Assembly (NCBI GenBank): GCA_002426495.1 | Contig: DIQC01000034.1 | Location: 24,271-39,411, forward strand | Reading direction: 5' to 3' | DNA length: 15,141 bases | From: Thermacetogenium sp. UBA5472 | GTDB lineage: Bacteria > Bacillota > DSM-12270 > Thermacetogeniales > Thermacetogeniaceae | Shown: positions 6,240 through 12,457 of the stretch, one piece after another | How positions within the stretch are numbered: the stretch's first letter is position 1 | Layout: each line of letters opens with the position of its first letter | Notes under the pieces: model-generated | What the model saw: the letters and a program-made list of their open reading frames with translations, nothing else | Told to the model about the DNA's origin: nothing | Databases searched by the model: none | Program-made: the position numbers and the translations under genes

Positions 6240-7823
6240 TTACTGCACCGAGCTGGACTGTCTTTTACCGATACGCTTTTTGACCAGCCCCAATACCATT
6301 TGAAACTCCTCTAGTTTTAATAAATAAGACAAGAGCAAATAAACCAAGACACCGGCACCTATGGCCCCTCCTACAGCTATCAACTGGCTTGTTTTAGTGG
6401 CGACTCCCAAAATGCCTTCCAGCAAGGTAACGGCCCCGTAAGCCGACACCCCTGTAACCAGGGCGGCAACCGTAGCACCTATAGCAGATGCGGCGATCCT
6501 GCGGCCATCAATATGGCCAAGTTTGGCCTTTAATAAGAACAGCAGGACCAGCATATTGATCATCCCTACCAGAGAATAAGCCAAAGCTAATCCCCTGTGC
6601 CCCATAGGCTCCACCAACCAGATATTGAGGAGGATATTCAAGACCACAGTAGCAACCCCTACGATCACCGGAGTTTTAGTATCTTTCAAGGCATAGTAAA
6701 CCCTGTTCAAAACCATGGATCCCGCGTAGCCAACGATCCCTAGAGAATAGTAATAAAGCGCCTCTGCCGTAGCTACTGTACTTTCAGGTGCAAAATTGCC
6801 CATCTCAAAAAATAGCCTGATCACTGGAAGACCGACAGCAATCAACCCTGCCACACAGGGGAGGGTCAAATAATTGATCGACCTGAACCCTAAGGAGAAG
6901 GTACGGCGAAAATCTCCAAACTGCCGGCGAGCAGCCTGCTCAGTCAAAGTAGGAAAGATTGCGGTACCGATAGCAGCTGCAAAAATACCGATGGGCAGCT
7001 GCATGAATCTTTGTGCCGTCTTTAGGGCTGCCAGCTGCCCGCTGGGAAGCCCTGAAGCCAAATTCTGGCTGACAAAAAGATTGATCTGGGAGACCGAAAG
7101 TCCGATTAAAACGGGAAAGACCAATACACCAATCTGCTTGATCCCCGGATGCCTCAGATTGAACACTGGACTGTATTTGCCACCCAACCGCAGCAAGGTC
7201 GGCACCTGGACAGCGAAATTCAAAACAGCCCCTACCACAACCCCGATGGCAAAGGCCTCAATGCCTATGCGAGATCCCAGCAACCCACCGACGACCACCA
7301 CGGAAAGATTGTATAGTACTGAGCCCAAAGCTGGAGCGGTGAATTTCTTATAAGAGTGAAGTACCCCCATCGCCACCCCACTCAAGCCCATAAAAAATGT
7401 CTGTATAAACATGATGCGGGTGAGATAGACGGTCATATCGATCTCACTGGCATTAAAACCGGGCACCAGCACGTACACCAACTGTGGGGTAAATACCATA
7501 GCCAGGGTGATGGCAGCCAACATAAGCGTGATCACCATGTTGAGCATGATGCTGGCTACCTTCCAACCCTCATCCTCTTCATCTTTAGCGATATATCCTC
7601 CGAATACAGGGATAAAGGCTGAACTCAAAGCGCCGCCCACTAAAATCATATAAATAAAATCAGGGATGGAGAAGGCTGCGTTAAAACAATCTGCGATCCG
7701 GGTCTGTCCAAAGAGGTAATAGAGCGAAGCCTCTCGCACATAACCAAGAATACGGGCCGCAATATTAGCAATAGTAATTATCCCAACTGCTCGGGCAAGT
7801 TTAAGTTTTTCTCTATCTGACAT
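6240..7823 (-). CDS. murJ: Lipid II flippase MurJ (MviN family)
   Basis: Polytopic inner-membrane protein of the MOP exporter superfamily that flips lipid II to the outer face for peptidoglycan synthesis. The 527-residue product is hydrophobic throughout, consistent with about 14 membrane segments. The N-terminal region ARILGYVREASLYYLFG and then DCFNAAFSIPDFIY and GGALSSAFIPVF matches the MurJ signature, including the arginine of the first helix. Conserved LPIGIFAAAIGTAIFPTL lies in the middle. I chose the ATG at 7823, which has AAGGAAGG about four bases upstream. The longer reading from a GTG at 7883 has no ribosome binding site and adds twenty non-family residues. MurJ is not usually between spoIIP and lepA, so its place here is unusual. 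A paralogue with a sporulation or polysaccharide role cannot be excluded without knowing what other MurJ-like genes the genome has. Confidence 0.9.
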   Translation of the reverse strand: MSDREKLKLARAVGIITIANIAARILGYVREASLYYLFGQTRIADCFNAAFSIPDFIYMILVGGALSSAFIPVFGGYIAKDEEDEGWKVASIMLNMVITLMLAAITLAMVFTPQLVYVLVPGFNASEIDMTVYLTRIMFIQTFFMGLSGVAMGVLHSYKKFTAPALGSVLYNLSVVVVGGLLGSRIGIEAFAIGVVVGAVLNFAVQVPTLLRLGGKYSPVFNLRHPGIKQIGVLVFPVLIGLSVSQINLFVSQNLASGLPSGQLAALKTAQRFMQLPIGIFAAAIGTAIFPTLTEQAARRQFGDFRRTFSLGFRSINYLTLPCVAGLIAVGLPVIRLFFEMGNFAPESTVATAEALYYYSLGIVGYAGSMVLNRVYYALKDTKTPVIVGVATVVLNILLNIWLVEPMGHRGLALAYSLVGMINMLVLLFLLKAKLGHIDGRRIAASAIGATVAALVTGVSAYGAVTLLEGILGVATKTSQLIAVGGAIGAGVLVYLLLSYLLKLEEFQMVLGLVKKRIGKRQSSSVQ

Positions 7824-7902
7824 TTGACCTTCCTTCTGAAAATAATAGAGCCTCAAAGTAGATATTATCACTTTGCGCTCCACAACAAAAGTGTTTCATG
7901 AA

Positions 7903-7931
7903 ATTATAGATATGAATGAGCACTGTAACCA
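7903..7931 (-). promoter_or_regulatory. Candidate sigma-A promoter upstream of murJ
   Basis: On the minus strand a perfect TATAAT (7903-7908) is preceded at 17 bases by TGGTTA (7926-7931, only 3 of 6). Transcription would start near 7896 with a leader of about 70 bases before the murJ ATG. It would allow murJ-lepA-hemW to be expressed in vegetative cells independently of the sporulation gene upstream. The -35 is poor, so confidence is moderate. The same 119-base interval has an 8-base direct repeat (CACTGTAA at 7921-7928 and 7944-7951) but no terminator. Confidence 0.45.
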
Positions 7932-7942
7932 GTCTCACTTTC

Positions 7943-8287
7943 TCACTGTAAGTTTCCTGTCTCTTGGTGCTCAACAGAGCTAGAGTCAGCAGGCAGCAGT
8001 TTCTTTACTGTATTGCTAATACCTTTAATTACATCAGAACAAGTGTCTGAAACCTCCTCCAACCAGGAAAAAAGATAAACAGCCCTGTCTCTGCTCTGTA
8101 AGTAAACATCTTTGATAGATGATGACATTACATTTTTATCAGGTATTGTTTCAAATATAGTAGCAATAGAAATATCGGGTTTTTCCCTGCCCTGTAGATC
8201 TCGTATATTATTATCTGTAAGCAGGATTCCCCCTGACATAATTAAGATGATGATTGTAATAATTAGAATTTGGCTGTAGCGATTCAC
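7943..8287 (-). CDS. Small single-pass membrane protein, possibly YqxA/DUF3679-like
   Basis: A predicted 114-residue protein. It has one N-terminal hydrophobic segment (about residues 7-24, ILIITIIILIMSGGILL) followed by a hydrophilic domain of roughly 90 residues, with charged and serine-rich stretches and no cysteine pair or catalytic motif I recognise. The GTG at 8287 is chosen because GGGGGGA lies six bases upstream. An ATG at 8305 is in frame but has no ribosome binding site. In Bacillus the slot between spoIIP and lepA is held by yqxA, a small membrane protein of similar size and layout, and the segment GILLTDNNIRDLQG resembles my memory of that family. This assignment rests on position and architecture, not on a search. 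It lies 52 bases after spoIIP on the same strand and is probably cotranscribed with it, suggesting expression in sporulating cells. Confidence 0.7.
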   Translation of the reverse strand: MNRYSQILIITIIILIMSGGILLTDNNIRDLQGREKPDISIATIFETIPDKNVMSSSIKDVYLQSRDRAVYLFSWLEEVSDTCSDVIKGISNTVKKLLPADSSSVEHQETGNLQ

Positions 8288-8357
8288 CCGGATTCCCCCC
8301 AACATTGTATAAAGTTAGTTTTCCATGATCGGTAAACTATATACCGGTAGGGATTAT

Positions 8358-9338
8358 TTATAGATCATTTTTCTCGTTTTGCTCATGGATCAGCTCAGCG
8401 AGGACTTCCCCCAGACAGCGACCCGCTATTAATGCCTCATCGAGAGTATTCTTGTCACTTCCTACTTCAATCAACAGGACATTAGGTGAAATGTTCTGGT
8501 TATAGCCACCACTTTGTAACCGCACATCCTTGACAATACCAGGATACCTTTCTTGCAGACGATTGGCAATCTGTCTGGCCAGGGCATAATTCTCCCTCCA
8601 ATGAGGGTTGGAAACATACTGGCTGTTGCCGACAATAAACAGCAGAAGTGCCGACTCCTTACCATCTACAGTAACTGTCTGTTTTTTGGGAACACCCGCA
8701 TCTCTGTGCAGATCAATTAACATTTTTAAATCCGGATAATCTGTTAAGAGACCATTAACAGTAGTCTTTGATTTAATATAAGAGGTGGGGAAGTCAGGGT
8801 AATCATGAATAGTCAGGTCATGTACAACCCGCACCCCCTGGTCGGTAAGGGTCCCTGCAATCTCTTCACCCACCAGGGTGATTCCCCCATTTTTCCCTTC
8901 AATCTTACTCTTGCCATGCTCAGGGACATATGTCTCTGCATTATGAGTGTGATAAAAGGCTACTTCAACAGGTTTATTCGCTAAGGCCTCTGCCCATTGT
9001 AATTCATCGATGGTTAAATTCCTTTCTATCGGCTGTTCCGAAGTGCCCCTACTACTGGCCGCCTCTGCAGACACTCTCGCCGTTATGCTAAAGGGAAGCC
9101 CCTTTTCCAGAACCCCGGATAGATCGAAGGGATCAATACCAAATAAAAACTCACATAGCTTACTGATCGCCGCCCCCTCTTGTTCCTCTGTTTGTTGACT
9201 CCCCCCGCCTAACCCAGATTGCAGCAGCAAAGTATAAGAAAGATCAACAAACCCTACACTCAACAGACAGGCTAACGACAACAGCATGACAGAGATGTAC
9301 TTCCCCAGCTGTGGTTGCTGTTTAAATCCACGGCGCAT
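8358..9338 (-). CDS. spoIIP: Stage II sporulation protein P, engulfment cell-wall hydrolase
   Basis: Membrane-anchored amidase and endopeptidase that cuts septal peptidoglycan together with SpoIID and SpoIIM during engulfment of the forespore. The 326-residue product has an N-terminal membrane anchor (about residues 14-38), a variable linker (about 40-120) and the catalytic domain. The domain holds FYHTHNAETY (H130, H132 and E135 as candidate metal ligands or catalytic residues), then IDLHRDAG (208-215) and near the end LLIEVGSDKNT with the conserved glutamate. I chose the ATG at 9338, preceded by AAGGGGGG. A reading from further upstream (9401) has no such site. Its presence marks the organism as a spore former or a descendant of one. 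In Bacillus gpr lies just upstream. Here no gpr is present between rpsT and spoIIP. Confidence 0.95.
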   Translation of the reverse strand: MRRGFKQQPQLGKYISVMLLSLACLLSVGFVDLSYTLLLQSGLGGGSQQTEEQEGAAISKLCEFLFGIDPFDLSGVLEKGLPFSITARVSAEAASSRGTSEQPIERNLTIDELQWAEALANKPVEVAFYHTHNAETYVPEHGKSKIEGKNGGITLVGEEIAGTLTDQGVRVVHDLTIHDYPDFPTSYIKSKTTVNGLLTDYPDLKMLIDLHRDAGVPKKQTVTVDGKESALLLFIVGNSQYVSNPHWRENYALARQIANRLQERYPGIVKDVRLQSGGYNQNISPNVLLIEVGSDKNTLDEALIAGRCLGEVLAELIHEQNEKNDL

Positions 9339-9372
9339 CCTGAGTTCCCCCCTTGATAAGCTGTCTGACAAA

Positions 9373-9401
9373 TAATATTCCAACATGTGGTAAAATATCA
9401 C
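9373..9401 (-). promoter_or_regulatory. Candidate sporulation (sigma-E type) promoter of spoIIP
   Basis: On the minus strand GTGATATTT (9393-9401) resembles the sigma-E -35 (consensus near KMATATT). After 12 bases GAATATTA (9373-9380) could be a degenerate -10 (consensus near CATACAAT). spoIIP is under sigma-E in Bacillus, which motivates the call. The match is partial and the spacing slightly short, so this is a suggestion only. Confidence 0.3.
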
Positions 9402-9444
9402 TATTTTGTAGGGGAAAAATACTTAAACACCTAAAATCAAATGC

Positions 9445-9473
9445 TTGCAAAGCAAGGATAATCGTGTTACTAT
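9445..9473 (+). promoter_or_regulatory. Candidate sigma-A promoter of rpsT
   Basis: TTGCAA (9445-9450) and TACTAT (9468-9473), each 4 of 6 to consensus, are separated by exactly 17 bases. The start would fall near 9480, about 30 bases before the rpsT ATG. The -35 is embedded in the short palindrome CTTGC-AAA-GCAAG (9444-9456). No other plausible plus-strand promoter is visible in the spoIIP-rpsT interval. Confidence 0.55.
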
Positions 9474-9511
9474 CATATTTGGCTTAACTCTACTGACAAG
9501 GGGGTGAAAGA

Positions 9512-9781
9512 ATGGCAAATATCAAATCTGCAGAAAAAAGAGTCAGAATTGCTGCAAAACAGACATTGCGCAATAAATCTTATAAATCTGCTATGAAAAC
9601 CGCTATCAAAAAGTTTCAAGAATCACTGGCAGAAAAAGATAATGAAACCATCCAAGTCAACTATAAAAAGGCTATCAAATGCATCGACAAAGTTTCTTCC
9701 AAAGGCATCATTCACCCCAATGCCAGAGATCGCAAGAAGTCTCAGTTAACAAAAATGCTGAATAGAGACGAAGCAGTATAA
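9512..9781 (+). CDS. rpsT: 30S ribosomal protein S20
   Basis: Small basic protein that binds 16S rRNA early in 30S assembly. The 89-residue product begins MANIKSAEKRVRIAAKQTLRN, is rich in lysine and fully helical in character, and contains the family motif KGIIHPNARDRKKSQL near the C-terminus. The ATG has GGGGGTGAAAG directly upstream, a strong ribosome binding site. It is a monocistronic plus-strand unit between divergent spoIIP and convergent holA, with its own promoter and a hairpin terminator four bases after the stop. Confidence 0.98.
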   Translation: MANIKSAEKRVRIAAKQTLRNKSYKSAMKTAIKKFQESLAEKDNETIQVNYKKAIKCIDKVSSKGIIHPNARDRKKSQLTKMLNRDEAV

Positions 9782-9784
9782 AAT

Positions 9785-9811
9785 AAAAACCCCTATAGTA
9801 GGGGTTTTTTT
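9785..9811. terminator. Bidirectional intrinsic terminator between rpsT and holA
   Basis: An 11-base stem (AAAAACCCCTA at 9785-9795 with TAGGGGTTTTT at 9799-9809) and a 3-base loop, followed by T residues on the plus strand. Because the left arm starts with an A-run preceded by more A and T, the reverse strand also ends in a U-rich tract. The site can therefore end both rpsT (+) and the convergent holA (-) transcript. Confidence 0.93.
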
Positions 9812-9834
9812 GATCTGCTCTCCAACAATTGACA

Positions 9835-10809
9835 CTATGCACAGAACTCGCCGAGAAAAGAAGCGATCAATAGTTCCGGGGCTGCCCTTCCCTGTTTAAT
9901 CGATACATCGAGTTCTAATAGACATGCAAGAACCTTTTCGATTTCCGGGAGACGGTAAGATCGGAGCTGTTTCATCAGTTTTTTCGCCACATAGGGGTGT
10001 ACACCCAGCATACCGGAAAGTTCACCCGGAGAAAGCCCTTCTTTAAGCAGCCAATACGCCTCCAGCATCTGCAGAAAATGCCGTGAAACCACAGATACCA
10101 ATAACACCGGAGATTTTCCCTGAGCAAGCAGCTCATTGATGACCTCCAGAGCATCGTTCCCTCGGCGCTCTGCCGCTGCATCCACCAGATCAAAAAGCGC
10201 CCGATCATAAGTCCTGCTGCCTAAATTCTGAATAACATCCACAGTGATTTTCTTTTGCTTTTGGCCAAGATAGAGAGCAGCCTTCTCTATCTCCTTGCTG
10301 AGAATGGCGGCATTTTCCCCACAGGAAAACCGTAAATATTCCGCTGCGGTAGCAGGCAGCTCCTTCCCTTTGGAAGCGGCCTCATTCTGCAGCCAACGGT
10401 TCAGATCCCTACCTTTGAGAGGCTTACACTCTACCACCCAACAATCCTTTACAGCTGGCAGATCTTTTTTCTTCAGCTTCTCCTCCAATAGAAATACAGA
10501 TCTCAGGTGTGGATTGTTCACCCTTAAACACGACTTCACCTTGGAAATGTCACCATTGTTGACAACCACTAAACGCTGTGCACCACCAAGGGGCACCGTC
10601 TGCAGAGATCTATGGATATCAGCATCATCCGCTTCCTCATCCCATTCCATGTATTCGATTCCGGTATCGCTCCCCATTTCCAGGCACCTTCTCAAAAACC
10701 TGATCAACTCTCTGGCCTGGAACCGATCTTTACCGTACAGAACTAAAAACGCCGGAATCTCTCCCCGGTTAAGAGCCTTTTTTGCCTGGTCATATGTCAT
10801 TACAGCCAT
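9835..10809 (-). CDS. holA: DNA polymerase III subunit delta (HolA)
   Basis: Subunit of the clamp loader that opens the beta sliding clamp; it has an AAA+ fold but normally no ATPase activity. The 324-residue product starts near the family N-terminus with FLVLYGKDRFQARELIRFLRR. The middle region contains PLGGAQRLVVVNN and the segment LSCGEN-like (FSCGENAAILSKEIEKAALY). The C-terminal collar includes ALFDLVDAAAERRGNDALEVINELLAQGKSPV and the final helix-rich part with LELDVSIKQGRAAPELLIASFL, typical of delta. The ATG at 10809 follows GGTGG by six bases. The gene lies downstream of the unknown 98-residue gene on the same strand and ends at the shared terminator. In Bacillus holA is close to comEC. 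Here pfkA and the small gene lie between them. Confidence 0.94.
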   Translation of the reverse strand: MAVMTYDQAKKALNRGEIPAFLVLYGKDRFQARELIRFLRRCLEMGSDTGIEYMEWDEEADDADIHRSLQTVPLGGAQRLVVVNNGDISKVKSCLRVNNPHLRSVFLLEEKLKKKDLPAVKDCWVVECKPLKGRDLNRWLQNEAASKGKELPATAAEYLRFSCGENAAILSKEIEKAALYLGQKQKKITVDVIQNLGSRTYDRALFDLVDAAAERRGNDALEVINELLAQGKSPVLLVSVVSRHFLQMLEAYWLLKEGLSPGELSGMLGVHPYVAKKLMKQLRSYRLPEIEKVLACLLELDVSIKQGRAAPELLIASFLGEFCA

Positions 10810-10897
10810 ATCAATCCACCTGCCTAAGTATTTTATTCTCTCCCGGTGATGAAATCCCTGCCCCCTCTCCCATTAGACACAATGCCCACCACAAGTA

Positions 10898-11194
10898 TCA
10901 GTCCTGATCCAAAAATAGATAGAGAATCTTTAGAATCTCATCTGTAAGCTGTTCACTATCCAACTGCTGCAGAGCCTGTTCCACAAATTCCTTCAACTCC
11001 CGGCGCTTATCTTCACTTAAATCGGAAGTCATATTCAGGATTGTGGTAGAGATTTTATCCTGATCCAGGGTATGATCACTGACAGCATCATCTAATATTT
11101 CTTGGACCTTTTGAGAGCCCTTAGAAGAGCCCATTTCAATTACCCCTGATTCCATAAGCCGTTGTAATAACTCATTATAATCCTGTTCACCCAA
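10898..11194 (-). CDS. Unrecognised small acidic helical protein
   Basis: A 98-residue product that I do not recognise. It is strongly acidic, lacks cysteine and tryptophan, has no signal peptide or membrane segment, and looks almost entirely helical. It ends in a leucine- and acid-rich stretch (residues about 66-98, including KEFVEQALQQLDSEQLTDEI). Coding potential is supported by a clear ribosome binding site: GAGGAGG lies about nine bases before the TTG at 11194. A TTG at 11212 is in frame but sits at the ribosome binding site itself, so it is not a usable start. It lies 88 bases upstream of holA on the same strand with no terminator between, so the two may be cotranscribed. It diverges from pfkA. 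No function can be assigned. Confidence 0.75.
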   Translation of the reverse strand: MGEQDYNELLQRLMESGVIEMGSSKGSQKVQEILDDAVSDHTLDQDKISTTILNMTSDLSEDKRRELKEFVEQALQQLDSEQLTDEILKILYLFLDQD

Positions 11195-11286
11195 TTTATT
11201 AACCCTCCTCAATTGTTATCCAAAATAGAGATGTCATACAACTAAAATATGCTCACTCACCGGAGAACTTGCTGAGTTATGCAGGA

Positions 11287-11315
11287 TTATTACTTTCTGA
11301 GTGAAATACTAAAAT
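11287..11315 (+). promoter_or_regulatory. Weak candidate promoter of pfkA
   Basis: TAAAAT (11310-11315, 5 of 6) has TTATTA (11287-11292, 3 of 6) 17 bases upstream. The start would be near 11322, giving a leader of about 37 bases. The -35 is poor. The 164-base divergent interval between the small gene and pfkA also has ACTCA (11254-11258) facing TGAGT (11273-11277) with GC-containing flanks, a possible but weak operator. Confidence 0.3.
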
Positions 11316-11358
11316 AAGAGTGTCTTATAGGAAAACATTTTTTAAAGGGGGAAAAATC

Positions 11359-12438
11359 ATGCGTGTGGGAATTTTAACCGGCGGTGGGGACTGTCCGGGT
11401 TTAAATGCTGTGATCAGAGCTGCAGCTAAAGCCCTGTTCGCTAGAGGTGTTGATGTCCTGGGGTTCCGGGACGGTTACCGGGGGATTATTGAGAAGGATT
11501 GGATCACTATTGACAAAAAGGCGATCTCTGGCCTTTTACATCGTGGAGGAACAATCCTGGGAACGAACAACCGGGATAATCCCTTCAATTTCCCGGTGGA
11601 AACACCGGAAGGAGAAATTGAATACTGCGATGTCTCAGAACAGCTGCTGGAAAATATAAAGGAACTGCAGTTAGATAACCTGATCTCCATCGGAGGAGAT
11701 GGCACTTTATCTATCGCCAATGAATTGGTAGCTAAGGGTGCACACATCATAGGGGTTCCCAAAACAATTGACAACGATCTGGAGGCAACTGATCAGACCT
11801 TCGGTTTTGACACAGCAGTGACAACCGCTACCGAGGCATTGGATAAGCTCCACACAACTGCGGAATCACACCATCGGGTGATGGTTTTAGAGGTGATGGG
11901 ACGCTATTCAGGGTGGATTGCCCTCTGGTCAGGGGTTGCCGGTGGAGCAGATGTGGTCCTGATTCCGGAAATCCCTTGGTCACTGGACAGTATAGTTGAA
12001 AAGATCGAGGATCGGCAAAATGAAGGCAAGCCTTTCAGCATCATCATTGTGGCTGAGGGAACCCCCGGACCTGGCGGGGAACACATAATCAGAGATAGAA
12101 TTGAGGGGAGCGGCGACCCTATTCGCTTAGGAGGCATCGGACAGTTGATCGGCAGTCTTGTGGAACAGGCTACAGGAGTGGAAACAAGGGTGACGGTTTT
12201 AGGACATATCCAGCGAGGAGGTTCTCCTTCTCCCCTGGACAGAATCCTGGCTACCCGCTTTGGTGTGGCCGCAGCAGAGCTGGCCATGTCCGGCCACAGC
12301 GGCCAGATGGTTGCCCTTAAGGGCCAAGAGGTTGTACCTGTCCCCCTGGAGGAAGCAACCAGGGAAACATCATCTGTGTCCCTGGACAACCAACTTGTTC
12401 TAGCTGCTCGTTCCACCGGCATCAGTTTTGGAGATTAA
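11359..12438 (+). CDS. pfkA: 6-phosphofructokinase, ATP-dependent type inferred
   Basis: Glycolytic enzyme that phosphorylates fructose 6-phosphate to the 1,6-bisphosphate in the cytosol. The 359-residue product begins MRVGILTGGGDCPGLNAVIRA, the nucleotide-binding start. It continues with GGDGT (112-116), PKTIDND (134-140, with the catalytic aspartate), EVMGRYSGWIAL (about 178) and LGHIQRGGSPSPLDR. GGDGT carries the glycine at the position where pyrophosphate-dependent enzymes have aspartate. The lysine in PKTIDND replaces the glycine of E. coli PfkA. That combination is known from a group of ATP-using bacterial enzymes that are longer than E. coli PfkA (about 320 residues), which fits the length here. 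The ATG at 11359 follows AAGGGGG. An in-frame GTG at 11320 has no such site. The gene converges on comEC with 19 bases between stops and no visible terminator. Confidence 0.95.
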   Translation: MRVGILTGGGDCPGLNAVIRAAAKALFARGVDVLGFRDGYRGIIEKDWITIDKKAISGLLHRGGTILGTNNRDNPFNFPVETPEGEIEYCDVSEQLLENIKELQLDNLISIGGDGTLSIANELVAKGAHIIGVPKTIDNDLEATDQTFGFDTAVTTATEALDKLHTTAESHHRVMVLEVMGRYSGWIALWSGVAGGADVVLIPEIPWSLDSIVEKIEDRQNEGKPFSIIIVAEGTPGPGGEHIIRDRIEGSGDPIRLGGIGQLIGSLVEQATGVETRVTVLGHIQRGGSPSPLDRILATRFGVAAAELAMSGHSGQMVALKGQEVVPVPLEEATRETSSVSLDNQLVLAARSTGISFGD

Positions 12439-12457
12439 AAACAGCTGACTTCAATAA

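Noticed and set aside
6874..7353. Open reading frame of 159 codons on the plus strand
   Set aside because: It lies wholly antisense to murJ, whose product matches the MurJ family along its length; the plus-strand translation has no recognisable domain.
7824..7883. Longer MurJ N-terminus from a GTG at 7883
   Set aside because: There is no ribosome binding site before the GTG, the proposed -10 at 7903-7908 would lie too close to it, and the ATG at 7823 has a good ribosome binding site and matches the family start.
9339..9401. Longer SpoIIP N-terminus from an upstream start at 9401
   Set aside because: The added 21 residues lack a ribosome binding site and run across the likely promoter and the AAGGGGGG site that serves the ATG at 9338.
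10295..10849. Open reading frame of 184 codons on the plus strand
   Set aside because: It is antisense to holA, rich in serine and arginine as expected for a shadow frame, and has no ribosome binding site of note.
11904..12422. Open reading frame of 172 codons on the minus strand
   Set aside because: It is antisense to the conserved C-terminal half of pfkA and shows no family features.
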